From the NCBI RefSeq assembly GCF_902488535.1, contig NZ_CABTWO010000007.1, positions 29,840 to 93,839 of the forward strand: 64,000 nt of DNA. The letters are read 5' to 3'. How positions within the stretch are numbered: the first letter of the stretch is position 1; each line of letters opens with the position of its first letter. Made by a program: the position numbers and the translations under genes. The notes beneath the pieces were generated by a model. It was not told where the DNA came from, searched no databases, and saw only the letters and a list, made by a program, of their open reading frames with translations. The DNA comes from an uncultured Mobiluncus sp. (GTDB lineage: Bacteria > Actinomycetota > Actinomycetes > Actinomycetales > Actinomycetaceae). Positions 53,855-61,444 of this stretch are shown piece after piece.

Positions 53855-54760
53855 TTGAAAACCACGCAGATGTCTACAAACTTTTGGAGTGCCGCGGGAC
53901 CAAACCTGGTGGTGGCAGGGGATAACCTGCCGGTGTTACGGGGGTTGCCGGACGCGTCCTTTCAACTCATCTATATAGACCCACCGTTCAATACGGGGAA
54001 AGTGCAGTCGCGTCAATCCTTGAAAACGGTGCGCACCGATGCTCCGGTAACGGGTTCACGAGTGGGGTTCCAGGGGCAAACTTATGAAACCGTGCGTGGG
54101 AAAGTCACTGCTTATAACGATAGTTTTTCGGATTATTGGGGATTCCTAGAGCCGCGCTTAGAGGAGGCATGGCGGTTACTGACCCCCAGCGGGACTTTAT
54201 ACCTCCATCTGGACTATCGTGAAGTTCACTATGCAAAAGTGCTTTTGGATGCGTTGTTTGGGCGGGATTGTTTCCTGAATGAGATTATTTGGGCGTATGA
54301 CTACGGTGGGCGTTCCAAACGGAAATGGCCCGCCAAGCATGACAATATTCTCGTCTACGTTAAAGACCAAAAAAAGTATTATTTTGATTCTGAGTCTGTG
54401 GACCGTGAACCGTATATGGCTCCCGGCTTGGTCACCCCAGAGAAGGCCGCTCGCGGCAAGCTCCCGACTGACGTGTGGTGGCACACTATTGTCTCTCCGA
54501 CAGGTAAGGAAAAGACGGGGTACGCTACGCAAAAGCCCGAAGGGATTTTGCGGCGTATTGTCCAAGCTTCGAGCCGTCCGGGGGATTGGGTATTGGATTT
54601 TTTCGCGGGTTCCGGAACGACCGGGGCGGTCGCGGGTCAGTTGGAGCGTCGCTTCGTGTTGATAGATGAAAACCCGGAAGCGATTGCGGTCATGCGTCAC
54701 CGGTTCAGCCAAGCAAACATTTCTTTTGAGTACCTATCAGAGCTAGGGCTTGGCTCGTGA
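53855..54760 (+). CDS. Orphan DNA methyltransferase (beta class)
   Basis: A second amino-methyltransferase in the window, 301 residues from a TTG at 53855 (ATG five codons in is the alternative). YIDPPFNTG is at about 41-48 and FFAGSGTTG near 249, the beta-class order; YATQKPEGILRRI precedes the AdoMet motif. It lacks the C-terminal extension of the enzyme at 6474 and has no nuclease partner. It sits tightly between a phosphatase gene and a U32 gene (GTGA overlap, 54757-54760), a housekeeping-like operon, so an epigenetic or repair-linked role is likelier than restriction (inference). Confidence 0.88.
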   Translation: MKTTQMSTNFWSAAGPNLVVAGDNLPVLRGLPDASFQLIYIDPPFNTGKVQSRQSLKTVRTDAPVTGSRVGFQGQTYETVRGKVTAYNDSFSDYWGFLEPRLEEAWRLLTPSGTLYLHLDYREVHYAKVLLDALFGRDCFLNEIIWAYDYGGRSKRKWPAKHDNILVYVKDQKKYYFDSESVDREPYMAPGLVTPEKAARGKLPTDVWWHTIVSPTGKEKTGYATQKPEGILRRIVQASSRPGDWVLDFFAGSGTTGAVAGQLERRFVLIDENPEAIAVMRHRFSQANISFEYLSELGLGS

Positions 54761-56043
54761 ACTTGGAACTACCGAAAATTCTTCGGCGGCGCAGTCCCGA
54801 AGTGTTGGCGCCGGCAGGAAACCTGCGGGTGTTACAAACCGCGGTGGATTTCGGAGCCGACGCGGTGTACTGCGGAGGGGCAGAGTTTGGGATGCGAGCC
54901 GCTCCGAAAAACTTTACGTTAGAGGATTTTGAACAAGGCGTTCGCTACGCTCATGCCCGCGATGCCCGCGTGTATGCCACCGTGAATATCATTCCCGGTA
55001 ACTCTGAGGTGGCAGGAATGAATGCTTACCTGGGAGCGCTGGCGGAAATTGGAGTGGACGCGCTCATTGTCACGGATATCGGCATTCTTATGGCAGCGCG
55101 GCAGATTGCTCCGCATACCGAGCTGCATATTTCCACGCAAGCCGGGGTGATGAACTACCAGGCTGCCACCGCTCTGTACGAGCTGGGGGCAAAACGGGTC
55201 GTTTTGGCTCGCGAGATGAGTTTGCCGGAGATTCGAGAAATGCGGGCCAAAATTCCTGCTGACCTCGAGATTGAGGCTTTCGTGCACGGCTCCATGTGCA
55301 TGGCATTTTCGGGGCGCTGTCTCATCTCCAAATACACCACGGGACGGGACGCTAACCACGGGGACTGCGCCCAAAGCTGTCGATGGAAATATCATGTGGT
55401 CGAGGAAAAACGCCCCGGCGAGTTTTTCCCCGTAGAGGTGACCCAGGGCGGCACCTACCTGTTTAATTCCCAGGATTTGAATATGCTGGCACACGTTGAT
55501 GAGGTCATTGCCGCCGGGGTCACCAGCCTGAAAATCGAAGGTCGTGCCAAGGGAGAGTACTACGTCGCGGCGCTGACCAATGCTTATAAAACCGCGGTCA
55601 CCACTTACCTGGACGGAAGGGGAAACGTGACCGAACTGGCTTGTGAAGGCGCTTTTGCCCTACCCGAATGGGTCTTGCAGGAACCGTATAAAGTGACCCA
55701 CCGAGAATACGGCACCGGCTTTTTCTACCCCGAAAAACCTGCGGAAGAAAGTGTTACCCGAGGAGGGTATAATAGTGATTGGCTTTGGTTGGGAACCGTG
55801 GTCGATTATGACGCGACCGCACAGCGCCTGACGGTGCTGTCTCGCAACAAGATGGTGCCCGGACAACAAGTCGAGTTCTTGGTTCCGGGAACCGAGCCGA
55901 TTCTTTTCGAGATTCCCCCTGCGGGGATACGTGACGAAGCGGGAGAAACGGTGAGTGAAATCAATCACCCGGCGCACGTGTTTTCTTTCCCCTGTGAGCT
56001 GGCGATCCCGCCCGGCGCCATGCTGCGCGGCAAAGCTCGTTAA
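54757..56043 (+). CDS. Peptidase U32 family protein (TrhP/YegQ-like)
   Basis: A 428-residue U32 protein. Family features: VLAPAGNLRVLQTAVDFGADAVYCGG at the start, HGSMCMAFSGRCLIS and DCAQSCRWKY with four Cys (about 183-210) that likely hold an iron-sulfur cluster, and SLKIEGRAKGEYYVA. The C-terminal part has the U32_C-like barrel. Characterised relatives (TrhP, RlhA) take part in RNA hydroxylation rather than proteolysis, so a tRNA-modification role is more likely. GTG start overlaps the methyltransferase stop. Confidence 0.88.
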   Translation: MNLELPKILRRRSPEVLAPAGNLRVLQTAVDFGADAVYCGGAEFGMRAAPKNFTLEDFEQGVRYAHARDARVYATVNIIPGNSEVAGMNAYLGALAEIGVDALIVTDIGILMAARQIAPHTELHISTQAGVMNYQAATALYELGAKRVVLAREMSLPEIREMRAKIPADLEIEAFVHGSMCMAFSGRCLISKYTTGRDANHGDCAQSCRWKYHVVEEKRPGEFFPVEVTQGGTYLFNSQDLNMLAHVDEVIAAGVTSLKIEGRAKGEYYVAALTNAYKTAVTTYLDGRGNVTELACEGAFALPEWVLQEPYKVTHREYGTGFFYPEKPAEESVTRGGYNSDWLWLGTVVDYDATAQRLTVLSRNKMVPGQQVEFLVPGTEPILFEIPPAGIRDEAGETVSEINHPAHVFSFPCELAIPPGAMLRGKAR

Positions 56044-56130
56044 TGCGATGGTTCCGAGTGTCTGGGCGGATAAGGCCGAGTGCAGTTTTGGGGAATAGAG
56101 TTCAATCTGGTCTTGGGTTAGGCTGTTAAG

Positions 56131-56811
56131 ATGCGCATTGAGTATCAAAATGATTTGAAACCCGGTCAAGCCGAATTCTTGGTCCGCGACCTGCTCGAAG
56201 TCTCTTTCGGACCCGAGGAACTGGGGGATCCCGGTGATTTGATTGAGCAGCTGGCCGGCGAGGACCTGCCAGTATTCTCCGCGTGGGATGATTCGCGGCC
56301 CTTAGGGGCAGCAATAGGTTGGCTCGCCACCACGGAAATCACGATGCTCAGTTGGCTGGCGGTCAGCCCCCTGACCCGCGGACATGGCGTCGGCTCTGAG
56401 CTGTTTCAGAGAGCTATTTCGCAGTGGGAATCGCGCTACAGTCCCCTCTTGATTCTGGGGGAAGTGGAAAATCCGCACCAGCACGTGGCTTCCGAACAGT
56501 ACGGCGATCCGCGTCGGCGGTGGGCGTTTTATCAACGGTTAGGTGCTAAACACCTGGACTTTCCTTTTGAGATGCCCCGGCTCAGCCCGGATGTACCGGT
56601 GGGCGAGGACATGTGGTTGGTGAGTTTTGCCGGCCGGGCGCACGGCGCTATTGACACACAAACTGGTGAGCTGTCCGGCTTGGGAGTAGGCAGTGCCCTG
56701 CGGGAATTCCTGGATACCTATCTGAAAGACAGCGCCGAGACTCGTGACGCGAACGGCAAATTCCGTCCGCCGGTGGAGCGGATGCTGGACGCAGCTGCGC
56801 AACTCGATTAA
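56131..56811 (+). CDS. GNAT-family N-acetyltransferase
   Basis: A 226-residue protein with one GNAT fold: acetyl-CoA motif LAVSPLTRGHGVGSELFQRAI at about 85-105 and a following RRWAFYQRLGAKHLDF near 130-145. The last 60 residues are an extra tail. Substrate unknown. It stands 87 bases after the U32 gene and converges on a sugar kinase. Confidence 0.8.
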   Translation: MRIEYQNDLKPGQAEFLVRDLLEVSFGPEELGDPGDLIEQLAGEDLPVFSAWDDSRPLGAAIGWLATTEITMLSWLAVSPLTRGHGVGSELFQRAISQWESRYSPLLILGEVENPHQHVASEQYGDPRRRWAFYQRLGAKHLDFPFEMPRLSPDVPVGEDMWLVSFAGRAHGAIDTQTGELSGLGVGSALREFLDTYLKDSAETRDANGKFRPPVERMLDAAAQLD

Positions 56812-56874
56812 TTTCAGGGCTCCCCAAAGCGCCAAATGTCAGAAAATGCCAGTACCTTCCGCGTCGGAGACACT

Positions 56875-57840
56875 CTAAAGCGTGGGGTCGGCGGTGTGGA
56901 TGTCAGCAACCTCGGAACGCGTGGGGGAGTAGGCTCCGACCTTGCTGACTGTGAGCCCTGAAGTGATCGTGGCTCGGTGCAGAGCTGGTTGCACGTCGCT
57001 TAACCGGGCTTGCCGCAGACGCTGTTTAGCTGACGCTGAGCCAAGCAGTCCGTCGTCCAGTAACCCGGAAATCAGTCCCGCCATGAAAGAATCCCCAGCA
57101 CCCACGGTGTCAGCTACCTCGATATTTAGCGGATCAACCACCAACATATCCCGGTCGTTAGCGCACAGCGCATAGGAACCCCACGGTCCGCGGGTAGCGA
57201 CGATCAGACCAGGCCCCATCTCTTTCCATTTGTGCAGTACGGACTCGAGGGTCACGTCATCACCGTAGAGCCAGGCAATGTCCTCATCGCTGGCTTTCAC
57301 CACATCGGAGAGGCTGATGATTTCCTCGATTTGAGGACGCACTTGCTCGGGGCTGCCCATCAGCGAAGGTCTAATATTCGGGTCATAGCTGACGGTTCCC
57401 CGGATTGCCATGGACTTCACCGCGCTCATTACGGCAGAAGCGCCGGGCGCGAGCGTAGCCGCGAAACTGCCGGTATGCAGGTGGCTAATCTGAGTCGCGT
57501 CCGGAAGTGGCGGCACTTGCCACTCCAACTCAAAGTCGTACGTCGCCTGACCGGCTGGGTCGATATGGGCGTTCGCTATCGGCGTTTTCTCGGCGTTAGC
57601 GCTGCCCGCGACAATCTGTACCCCGGCAGAGTGCAAATGTTCTTCGAGGCTGTGACCGCGGGCGTCATCGCCCCACCAAGAAGCTAGTGCGGTGGGGTGG
57701 CCCAAACTCGCTAAACCGCACGCCACGTTCAAGGGGCTGCCGCCCACCTTTTCTTCAACCTCGCCCGCGCGCTCAATGACGTCAATGAGCGCTTCACCCA
57801 GGCACAGTACCGGCTTACCCGTTGAGTTCGTTTCTGTCAT
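56875..57840 (-). CDS. PfkB-family sugar kinase (fructokinase-like)
   Basis: Ribokinase-family kinase, 321 residues. LCLGEALIDVI at the start, GGSPLNVACGLASLGHPTALASWWGDD, and the C-terminal signature DTVGAGDSFMAGLISGLL with catalytic Asp (about 250-256) are complete. Fructokinase is the closest fit. Ribosome site GGAG overlaps the end of a truncated sugar porter just upstream on the same strand, so the pair was once a transport-plus-kinase operon. Confidence 0.9.
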   Translation of the reverse strand: MTETNSTGKPVLCLGEALIDVIERAGEVEEKVGGSPLNVACGLASLGHPTALASWWGDDARGHSLEEHLHSAGVQIVAGSANAEKTPIANAHIDPAGQATYDFELEWQVPPLPDATQISHLHTGSFAATLAPGASAVMSAVKSMAIRGTVSYDPNIRPSLMGSPEQVRPQIEEIISLSDVVKASDEDIAWLYGDDVTLESVLHKWKEMGPGLIVATRGPWGSYALCANDRDMLVVDPLNIEVADTVGAGDSFMAGLISGLLDDGLLGSASAKQRLRQARLSDVQPALHRATITSGLTVSKVGAYSPTRSEVADIHTADPTL

Positions 57841-57845
57841 GATTA

Positions 57846-58000
57846 TTACTCCACACCTAGTTTTTCGTACATTTCTTCAAGCGGAATCCCCTTCGTTTCC
57901 GGCATAACTTTCAGTACCCACAGCAATTGAGCGCACATACAAATAAAGAATACAAGGAACGACCAGCCCCCGCCGAGGAACGCAATCATAGAGGGATTAA
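57846..58000 (-). pseudogene. C-terminal remnant of an MFS sugar porter
   Basis: The minus-strand frame reads MIAFLGGGWSFLVFFICMCA...PETKGIPLEEMYEKLGVE and stops at 57846. PETKGIPLEE is the end signature of the sugar porter family after the twelfth membrane helix. Everything upstream of that helix is missing; the frame runs into the repeat cluster by about 58010. The stop is 5 bases before the kinase start, so only the kinase is intact. Confidence 0.8.
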
Positions 58001-58045
58001 TACGCACAAGTAGCGGGCGACGGAGTTTTTTAGGGTGTTTCGGCT

Positions 58046-58121
58046 AAAACGGCACATCGGTGCCGTTTTTTAACGCCTCCACCGTTTTACTCAGCGGCTC
58101 TCTCTCGCTTCGCTCGATGCC
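58046..58121 (-). repeat. Structured intergenic repeat, copy B
   Basis: On the minus strand the order is: CGAGCGAAGCGAG loop motif, short GGC/GCC stem, GGAG patch, A-run, then a 10-bp hairpin, AAAACGGCAC/GTGCCGTTTT (58046-58055 and 58060-58069, ATCG loop in plus coordinates). The 27 bases 58095-58121 recur exactly at 58197-58223. The hairpin with TTTTTT on plus could also terminate transcription. Confidence 0.6.
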
Positions 58122-58141
58122 TTTTTTCTGTTTGGTGTTCA

Positions 58142-58227
58142 GGCGGCGCAATGCCCACTGGGCATTGCTTTTATGCCGCCCTCACCGTTTTCGCGACGGC
58201 TCTCTCTCGCTTCGCTCGATGCCGTCG
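58142..58227 (-). repeat. Structured intergenic repeat, copy C
   Basis: Contains an exact 27-base match (58197-58223) to copy B. Its loop motif is enclosed by CGACGGC/GCCGTCG (58194-58200 and 58221-58227), a stem unlike that of copy A in sequence but alike in place. The second hairpin is GCAATGCCC/GGGCATTGC (58148-58156 and 58160-58168) extended by GGCGGC/GCCGCC (58142-58147 and 58175-58180). Confidence 0.6.
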
Positions 58228-58289
58228 TGCAATTTGTTCGATTCCCGTCGTGAACCCTAAAAGCCGGGCTAAAACCCGGTTCTTAGTCA

Positions 58290-58522
58290 ATGGATATTAA
58301 AGACGTCAGATTTGATAACCAATGCGTGTGCGTAAGCACCAGGTTAAGTAACATTCAGGTGCGCACCGACCCTGCCGGCAACATCCAGCCTGACAAGCAA
58401 AAATCCACCGAAAAATTGATGAAGTCATCGCCACCATCATGGCCTTGGATCGGGCAATAAGATGCGGCAACAGTCCAAGCTCGAGCCTAGTTTATGATTC
58501 GCGGGGACCGTTGGTGCTGTGA
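58290..58522 (+). pseudogene. Phage terminase large subunit, frameshifted C-terminal fragment
   Basis: Frame 1 from 58290 reads ...NIQVRTDPAGNIQPDKQKSTEK, then after one missing A in an A-run (near 58410) the next frame continues DEVIATIMALDRAIRCG...SLVYDSRGPLVL and stops at 58520-58522. The STEKIDxVIATIMALDRA and VYDSRGxLVL patterns are the tail of HK97-type terminase large subunits. About 78 codons of some 500 remain. The last 31 bases overlap the 3' end of the opposing methyltransferase-like gene. Confidence 0.8.
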
Positions 58523-59013
58523 GGCGGCCAGGGAAAGATGCGATTAACGCGGGCAGCATATTGGGTGTATTCATCCCCGAATTCATTTTCGAGCCAGCGT
58601 TCTTCAGTGTGTTTCATCAAAATAGTCAACGCCACCCAATAGATGAACGGGAGGGTTAGTAGCCACCAGTTCGTTTGTATGAGCAGCAGACCGCAGTTCA
58701 ATAGCAGGAAGGAAGAATATACAGGATGCCTAACCCAGGCGTATATCCCGCTAGTCATAAGCTGACCAGTTTTAATGCTTTCTACCATGTGAGAGCAAAA
58801 AACAGCTGAAACCCCCACGATTACGGCAACCCCCATCACAACTAGGCCCGCCGCAAGCGTGAGGTTACGCACCCAACTATTTCCGATAGTTCCGTTTGCA
58901 ATCCAGCCTAAAAAATTGACAATACTCGCTGCAATCGTGACGGTGAAGATACCCGAAACATATATTGGACCTACACCTAACACAGGCAAATGAGAAGTTC
59001 CGGTTTTACTCAT
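58492..59013 (-). CDS. Isoprenylcysteine carboxyl methyltransferase/PEMT-like membrane protein
   Basis: A 173-residue protein with four or five membrane helices and the family signature GIYAWVRHPVYSSFLLLNCGLLL followed by EERWLENEFGDEYTQYAARVNRIFPWPP. Such proteins methylate small lipids or thiols; the bacterial substrate is unknown. ATG at 59013 (MSKTGTSHLPVLG) is favoured by the 4-base gap from the preceding reading frame; ATG at 59049 with GAGAGG ahead is possible. Its last eight residues lie over the phage terminase fragment, so the original C-terminus may have been replaced. Confidence 0.78.
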   Translation of the reverse strand: MSKTGTSHLPVLGVGPIYVSGIFTVTIAASIVNFLGWIANGTIGNSWVRNLTLAAGLVVMGVAVIVGVSAVFCSHMVESIKTGQLMTSGIYAWVRHPVYSSFLLLNCGLLLIQTNWWLLTLPFIYWVALTILMKHTEERWLENEFGDEYTQYAARVNRIFPWPPHSTNGPRES

Positions 59014-59017
59014 ACAG

Positions 59018-59285
59018 CTATTTTCGCATGACCTCAACAAAGTATCCATGGTCGGGCCTCTCGACGAAATCGACCTTTGAAACCGGCACGGGGTAAAGAT
59101 CGTAGCGGTGCTGCGGGAAAACCAATGGCATCCGGTGCTGGGGGAAAGTAGAACTTGCCGAGGGTAACCAAGTGCAGATTTCCGGTAGCGCGAAGCAGGT
59201 AGAAAAGTTCGCCCGCCTTGCCCCCGCCCGTAGGGGCTCGCTCCCCACTTGTAGATATACCAGGATCTTGCGAGCGTATTAGCAA
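59018..59285 (-). pseudogene. Frameshifted remnant of an unknown gene
   Basis: One frame reads GELFYLLRATGNLHLVTLGKF and another continues HRYDLYPVPVSKVDFVERPD to a TAG at 59018-59020, 4 bases before the methyltransferase-like start. Together they look like the C-terminal part of a protein broken by a one-base shift near 59150. No family recognised; low certainty. Confidence 0.35.
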
Positions 59286-59453
59286 AAACCCGTGACATAG
59301 GTTCGCCGTTCTTTATGGACCAGCAAATCCGCTGATAGGCGAGCCCCTTGTGAGCTAGTTAGTCTCTTAGCTCTCCTCTTTCTTCTGCCTATGTGTCGGT
59401 TAGATTACCCGGACACTACTTGACCCAATAGGAGCACCCATGCTACCTTCTTG

Positions 59454-59472
59454 TTAGGCAAGACTTACCTAA
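59454..59472 (+). promoter_or_regulatory. DtxR/IdeR-type iron box
   Basis: TTAGGCAAGACTTACCTAA is a near-perfect 19-bp inverted repeat matching the DtxR/IdeR consensus at most positions. It lies 20 bases before the remnant S-component ATG and downstream of a TTGACC (59420-59425) that could be a -35. Predicts repression of the ABC pair by iron-loaded DtxR. Confidence 0.75.
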
Positions 59473-59492
59473 TTAAAGAAGGGGTAAATCGC

Positions 59493-59615
59493 ATGAATAC
59501 TCGCGACTTCATCAACATTGGCGTTTTCAACGCAATTTAATTTGTGCTAGTTTTCGGTACCGGAATTCTAGGCATTATTAATCCGGTTACCGGTCCTGAC
59601 CAAGAGAAACATTGA
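59493..59615 (+). pseudogene. MptD-like ECF transporter S component, dead N-terminal stub
   Basis: From ATG 59493, with AAGAAGGGG ahead, the frame reads MNTRDFINIGVFNAI, a TAA at 59538, then FVLVFGTGILGIINPVTGPDQEKH and TGA at 59613. MNTRDxINIGxF followed by a first membrane helix matches the start of MptD-family ECF S components, which travel with this kind of ABC pair. TAA replaces the usual Tyr codon and all later helices are gone. The ribosome site for the next gene (AAGAGGAAG) follows. Confidence 0.65.
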
Positions 59616-59628
59616 AAGAGGAAGCCAA

Positions 59629-61443
59629 GTGACTGATCACCAAGTTAGCGAACCAGGAAAAGATGCAGCGGCAAATATCAAGCTGAGCAGCAAACAAGGT
59701 AAGGCCGCATTACGAGAACTCTTAGCTCCCGTGCACATGGCGCTGCGAGTCGGTCAAGTAATGGCGGTTATATCCGCCATTTTGCGAGTATTTCCTTTCG
59801 TTGCTTTAGTGGGGATCGGCAACGAACTCCTAACCTCATTGGGCAATGGCGTATCTCCCAAGCAAAGCGTCATCATATTTTGGGTACAGGTGTTAATCGG
59901 AACATTTTGTGGAGGGCTAGTCGCCTATTTTGTGGGCTTGCTGGTTACCCATATTGCAGATAATCGTCTATCTGCAAGTATTCAGCAAAAGATTATTCGT
60001 TTTCTGGGGCAAGCTCCTTTAACTTGGTTTAGCGATAACACTTCCGGACATGTGCGTAAAATACTGCAAGACGATGTAAAGAATCTACATGCGCTGGTAG
60101 CACACCGCCCCGTAGATTCACTGATCGCTACCCTAGTGCCCATATTTTGCGCGGGTTATATCTTCACTATTGATTTAAGACTCGGAGTTTTAGTAATTGT
60201 TGCGGTGCCAATCTACATAATTGCCTACGCGGTGATGATGCGGGGAATGGGCGATAAATCCTTAGAACTTGATGCAAAACTTGATCAGGTTTCCTCCGCA
60301 ATGGTGGAGTTCGTGAAAGGCATCCAGGTGGTTAAAACTTTTGGGATCACCGGAAAAGCACACCGCAAATATGCCCACAGCGCTAATGAAGCCTGTGACT
60401 ATATGGAGGAATGGAATCGACCAATGGTGCATGCGGCTTCCCTGACCACCGCCCTCACCTCTACCCCATTGATAGTTCTCCTATTTGGGATTGTCGGCCC
60501 CTGGTTCGTCTCCAAGCATTGGGTTAGTCCAGTAGAAGTAGTCGCCGGTTGTTTAATTGCCATCGCGCTGCCCTCCTCAATTAACCTGATAACCCAGCTT
60601 GCTTGGAATTACCAGTTAGCGGGTGCCGCGGCCAAAAGGATCATTGATCTTCTTAGGGTAAAGCCTCTCTCCTGCCCGGATCAGTCACTGCATTTACCCC
60701 AAGACGCAAGCATCGAATTTGAAAATGTATCGCTCAGCTATGGCCATACGCTAGCTTTGGATAATGTTTCCTTGCGTTGTACGCCCGGTACAGTAACCGC
60801 TCTCATGGGCCCATCAGGAGCCGGAAAAACCACCCTGGCCAAATTGGCCGCCCGCTTCCTGGATCCCGATACGGGAACAGTACTAATCGGTGGAATCAAC
60901 CTTAAAGAACTTAGTAGAAGCGACCTCTACCGTCACCTTGGATTCGTCCTGCAAGATGCGCAGCTCTTGCGGGCTTCCATTCGCGACAACATTTCTATCG
61001 GGCGACACGATGCAGATGAAGCCGAGATTATTAACGCTGCTCGCCAGGCACAGATTCATGACGAAATCATGGCACTGCCTAAAGGATATGACAGTGTTGT
61101 CGGGGAAGATTTGAAGCTATCTGGAGGGCAAGCTCAGCGGATTGCAATCGCCAGAACCTTACTATTGGATGCACCGATACTTATATTGGATGAGGCAGCA
61201 GCCATGGTAGATCCGGAATGTGAAGCACAAATCCAAAAAGCTATTAACCATCTAATGGCCGGACGTACTGTTCTGGTTATCGATCACCGTCCCGATTCAG
61301 TCAAGAACGTCGATCAAATCGTCCTACTTGATAAAGGACAGCTGGTGGCCTGCGGTAATCACCAGAAGCTACAAAATATAGAGCTCTACCATCGTCTGTG
61401 GTCGGCATCCAATATTGAGCTTACGGAAGGAGGCCGAAACTGA
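59629..61443 (+). CDS. ABC transporter ATPase/permease 1 (YbtP/IrtA-like)
   Basis: Half-transporter of exporter fold, 604 residues: six membrane helices in about 40-330 and an ATPase domain with GPSGAGKTT (about 394-402), LSGGQAQRIAIA, ILILDEAAAMVDPE and H-loop VIDHRP. Paired heterodimers of this type (YbtPQ, IrtAB) import iron-siderophore despite the exporter fold, and the upstream iron box supports that role here. The catalytic Glu after Walker B is present (LDEA). GTG start with AAGAGGAAG. AT-richer than the 1-57 kb genes. Confidence 0.87.
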   Translation: MTDHQVSEPGKDAAANIKLSSKQGKAALRELLAPVHMALRVGQVMAVISAILRVFPFVALVGIGNELLTSLGNGVSPKQSVIIFWVQVLIGTFCGGLVAYFVGLLVTHIADNRLSASIQQKIIRFLGQAPLTWFSDNTSGHVRKILQDDVKNLHALVAHRPVDSLIATLVPIFCAGYIFTIDLRLGVLVIVAVPIYIIAYAVMMRGMGDKSLELDAKLDQVSSAMVEFVKGIQVVKTFGITGKAHRKYAHSANEACDYMEEWNRPMVHAASLTTALTSTPLIVLLFGIVGPWFVSKHWVSPVEVVAGCLIAIALPSSINLITQLAWNYQLAGAAAKRIIDLLRVKPLSCPDQSLHLPQDASIEFENVSLSYGHTLALDNVSLRCTPGTVTALMGPSGAGKTTLAKLAARFLDPDTGTVLIGGINLKELSRSDLYRHLGFVLQDAQLLRASIRDNISIGRHDADEAEIINAARQAQIHDEIMALPKGYDSVVGEDLKLSGGQAQRIAIARTLLLDAPILILDEAAAMVDPECEAQIQKAINHLMAGRTVLVIDHRPDSVKNVDQIVLLDKGQLVACGNHQKLQNIELYHRLWSASNIELTEGGRN

Positions 61444-61444
61444 A

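Noticed and set aside
58046..58227. Repeat pair as a CRISPR array
   Set aside because: Only two 27-base copies with a structured, related sequence between them, no regular spacers and no cas genes.
58222..58246. TTCGATTCCCGTCG resembling a tRNA 3' end, possibly a phage att site beside the terminase fragment
   Set aside because: The five bases before the loop do not pair with those after it, there is no complete tRNA and no second copy in the window. Worth only a database check.
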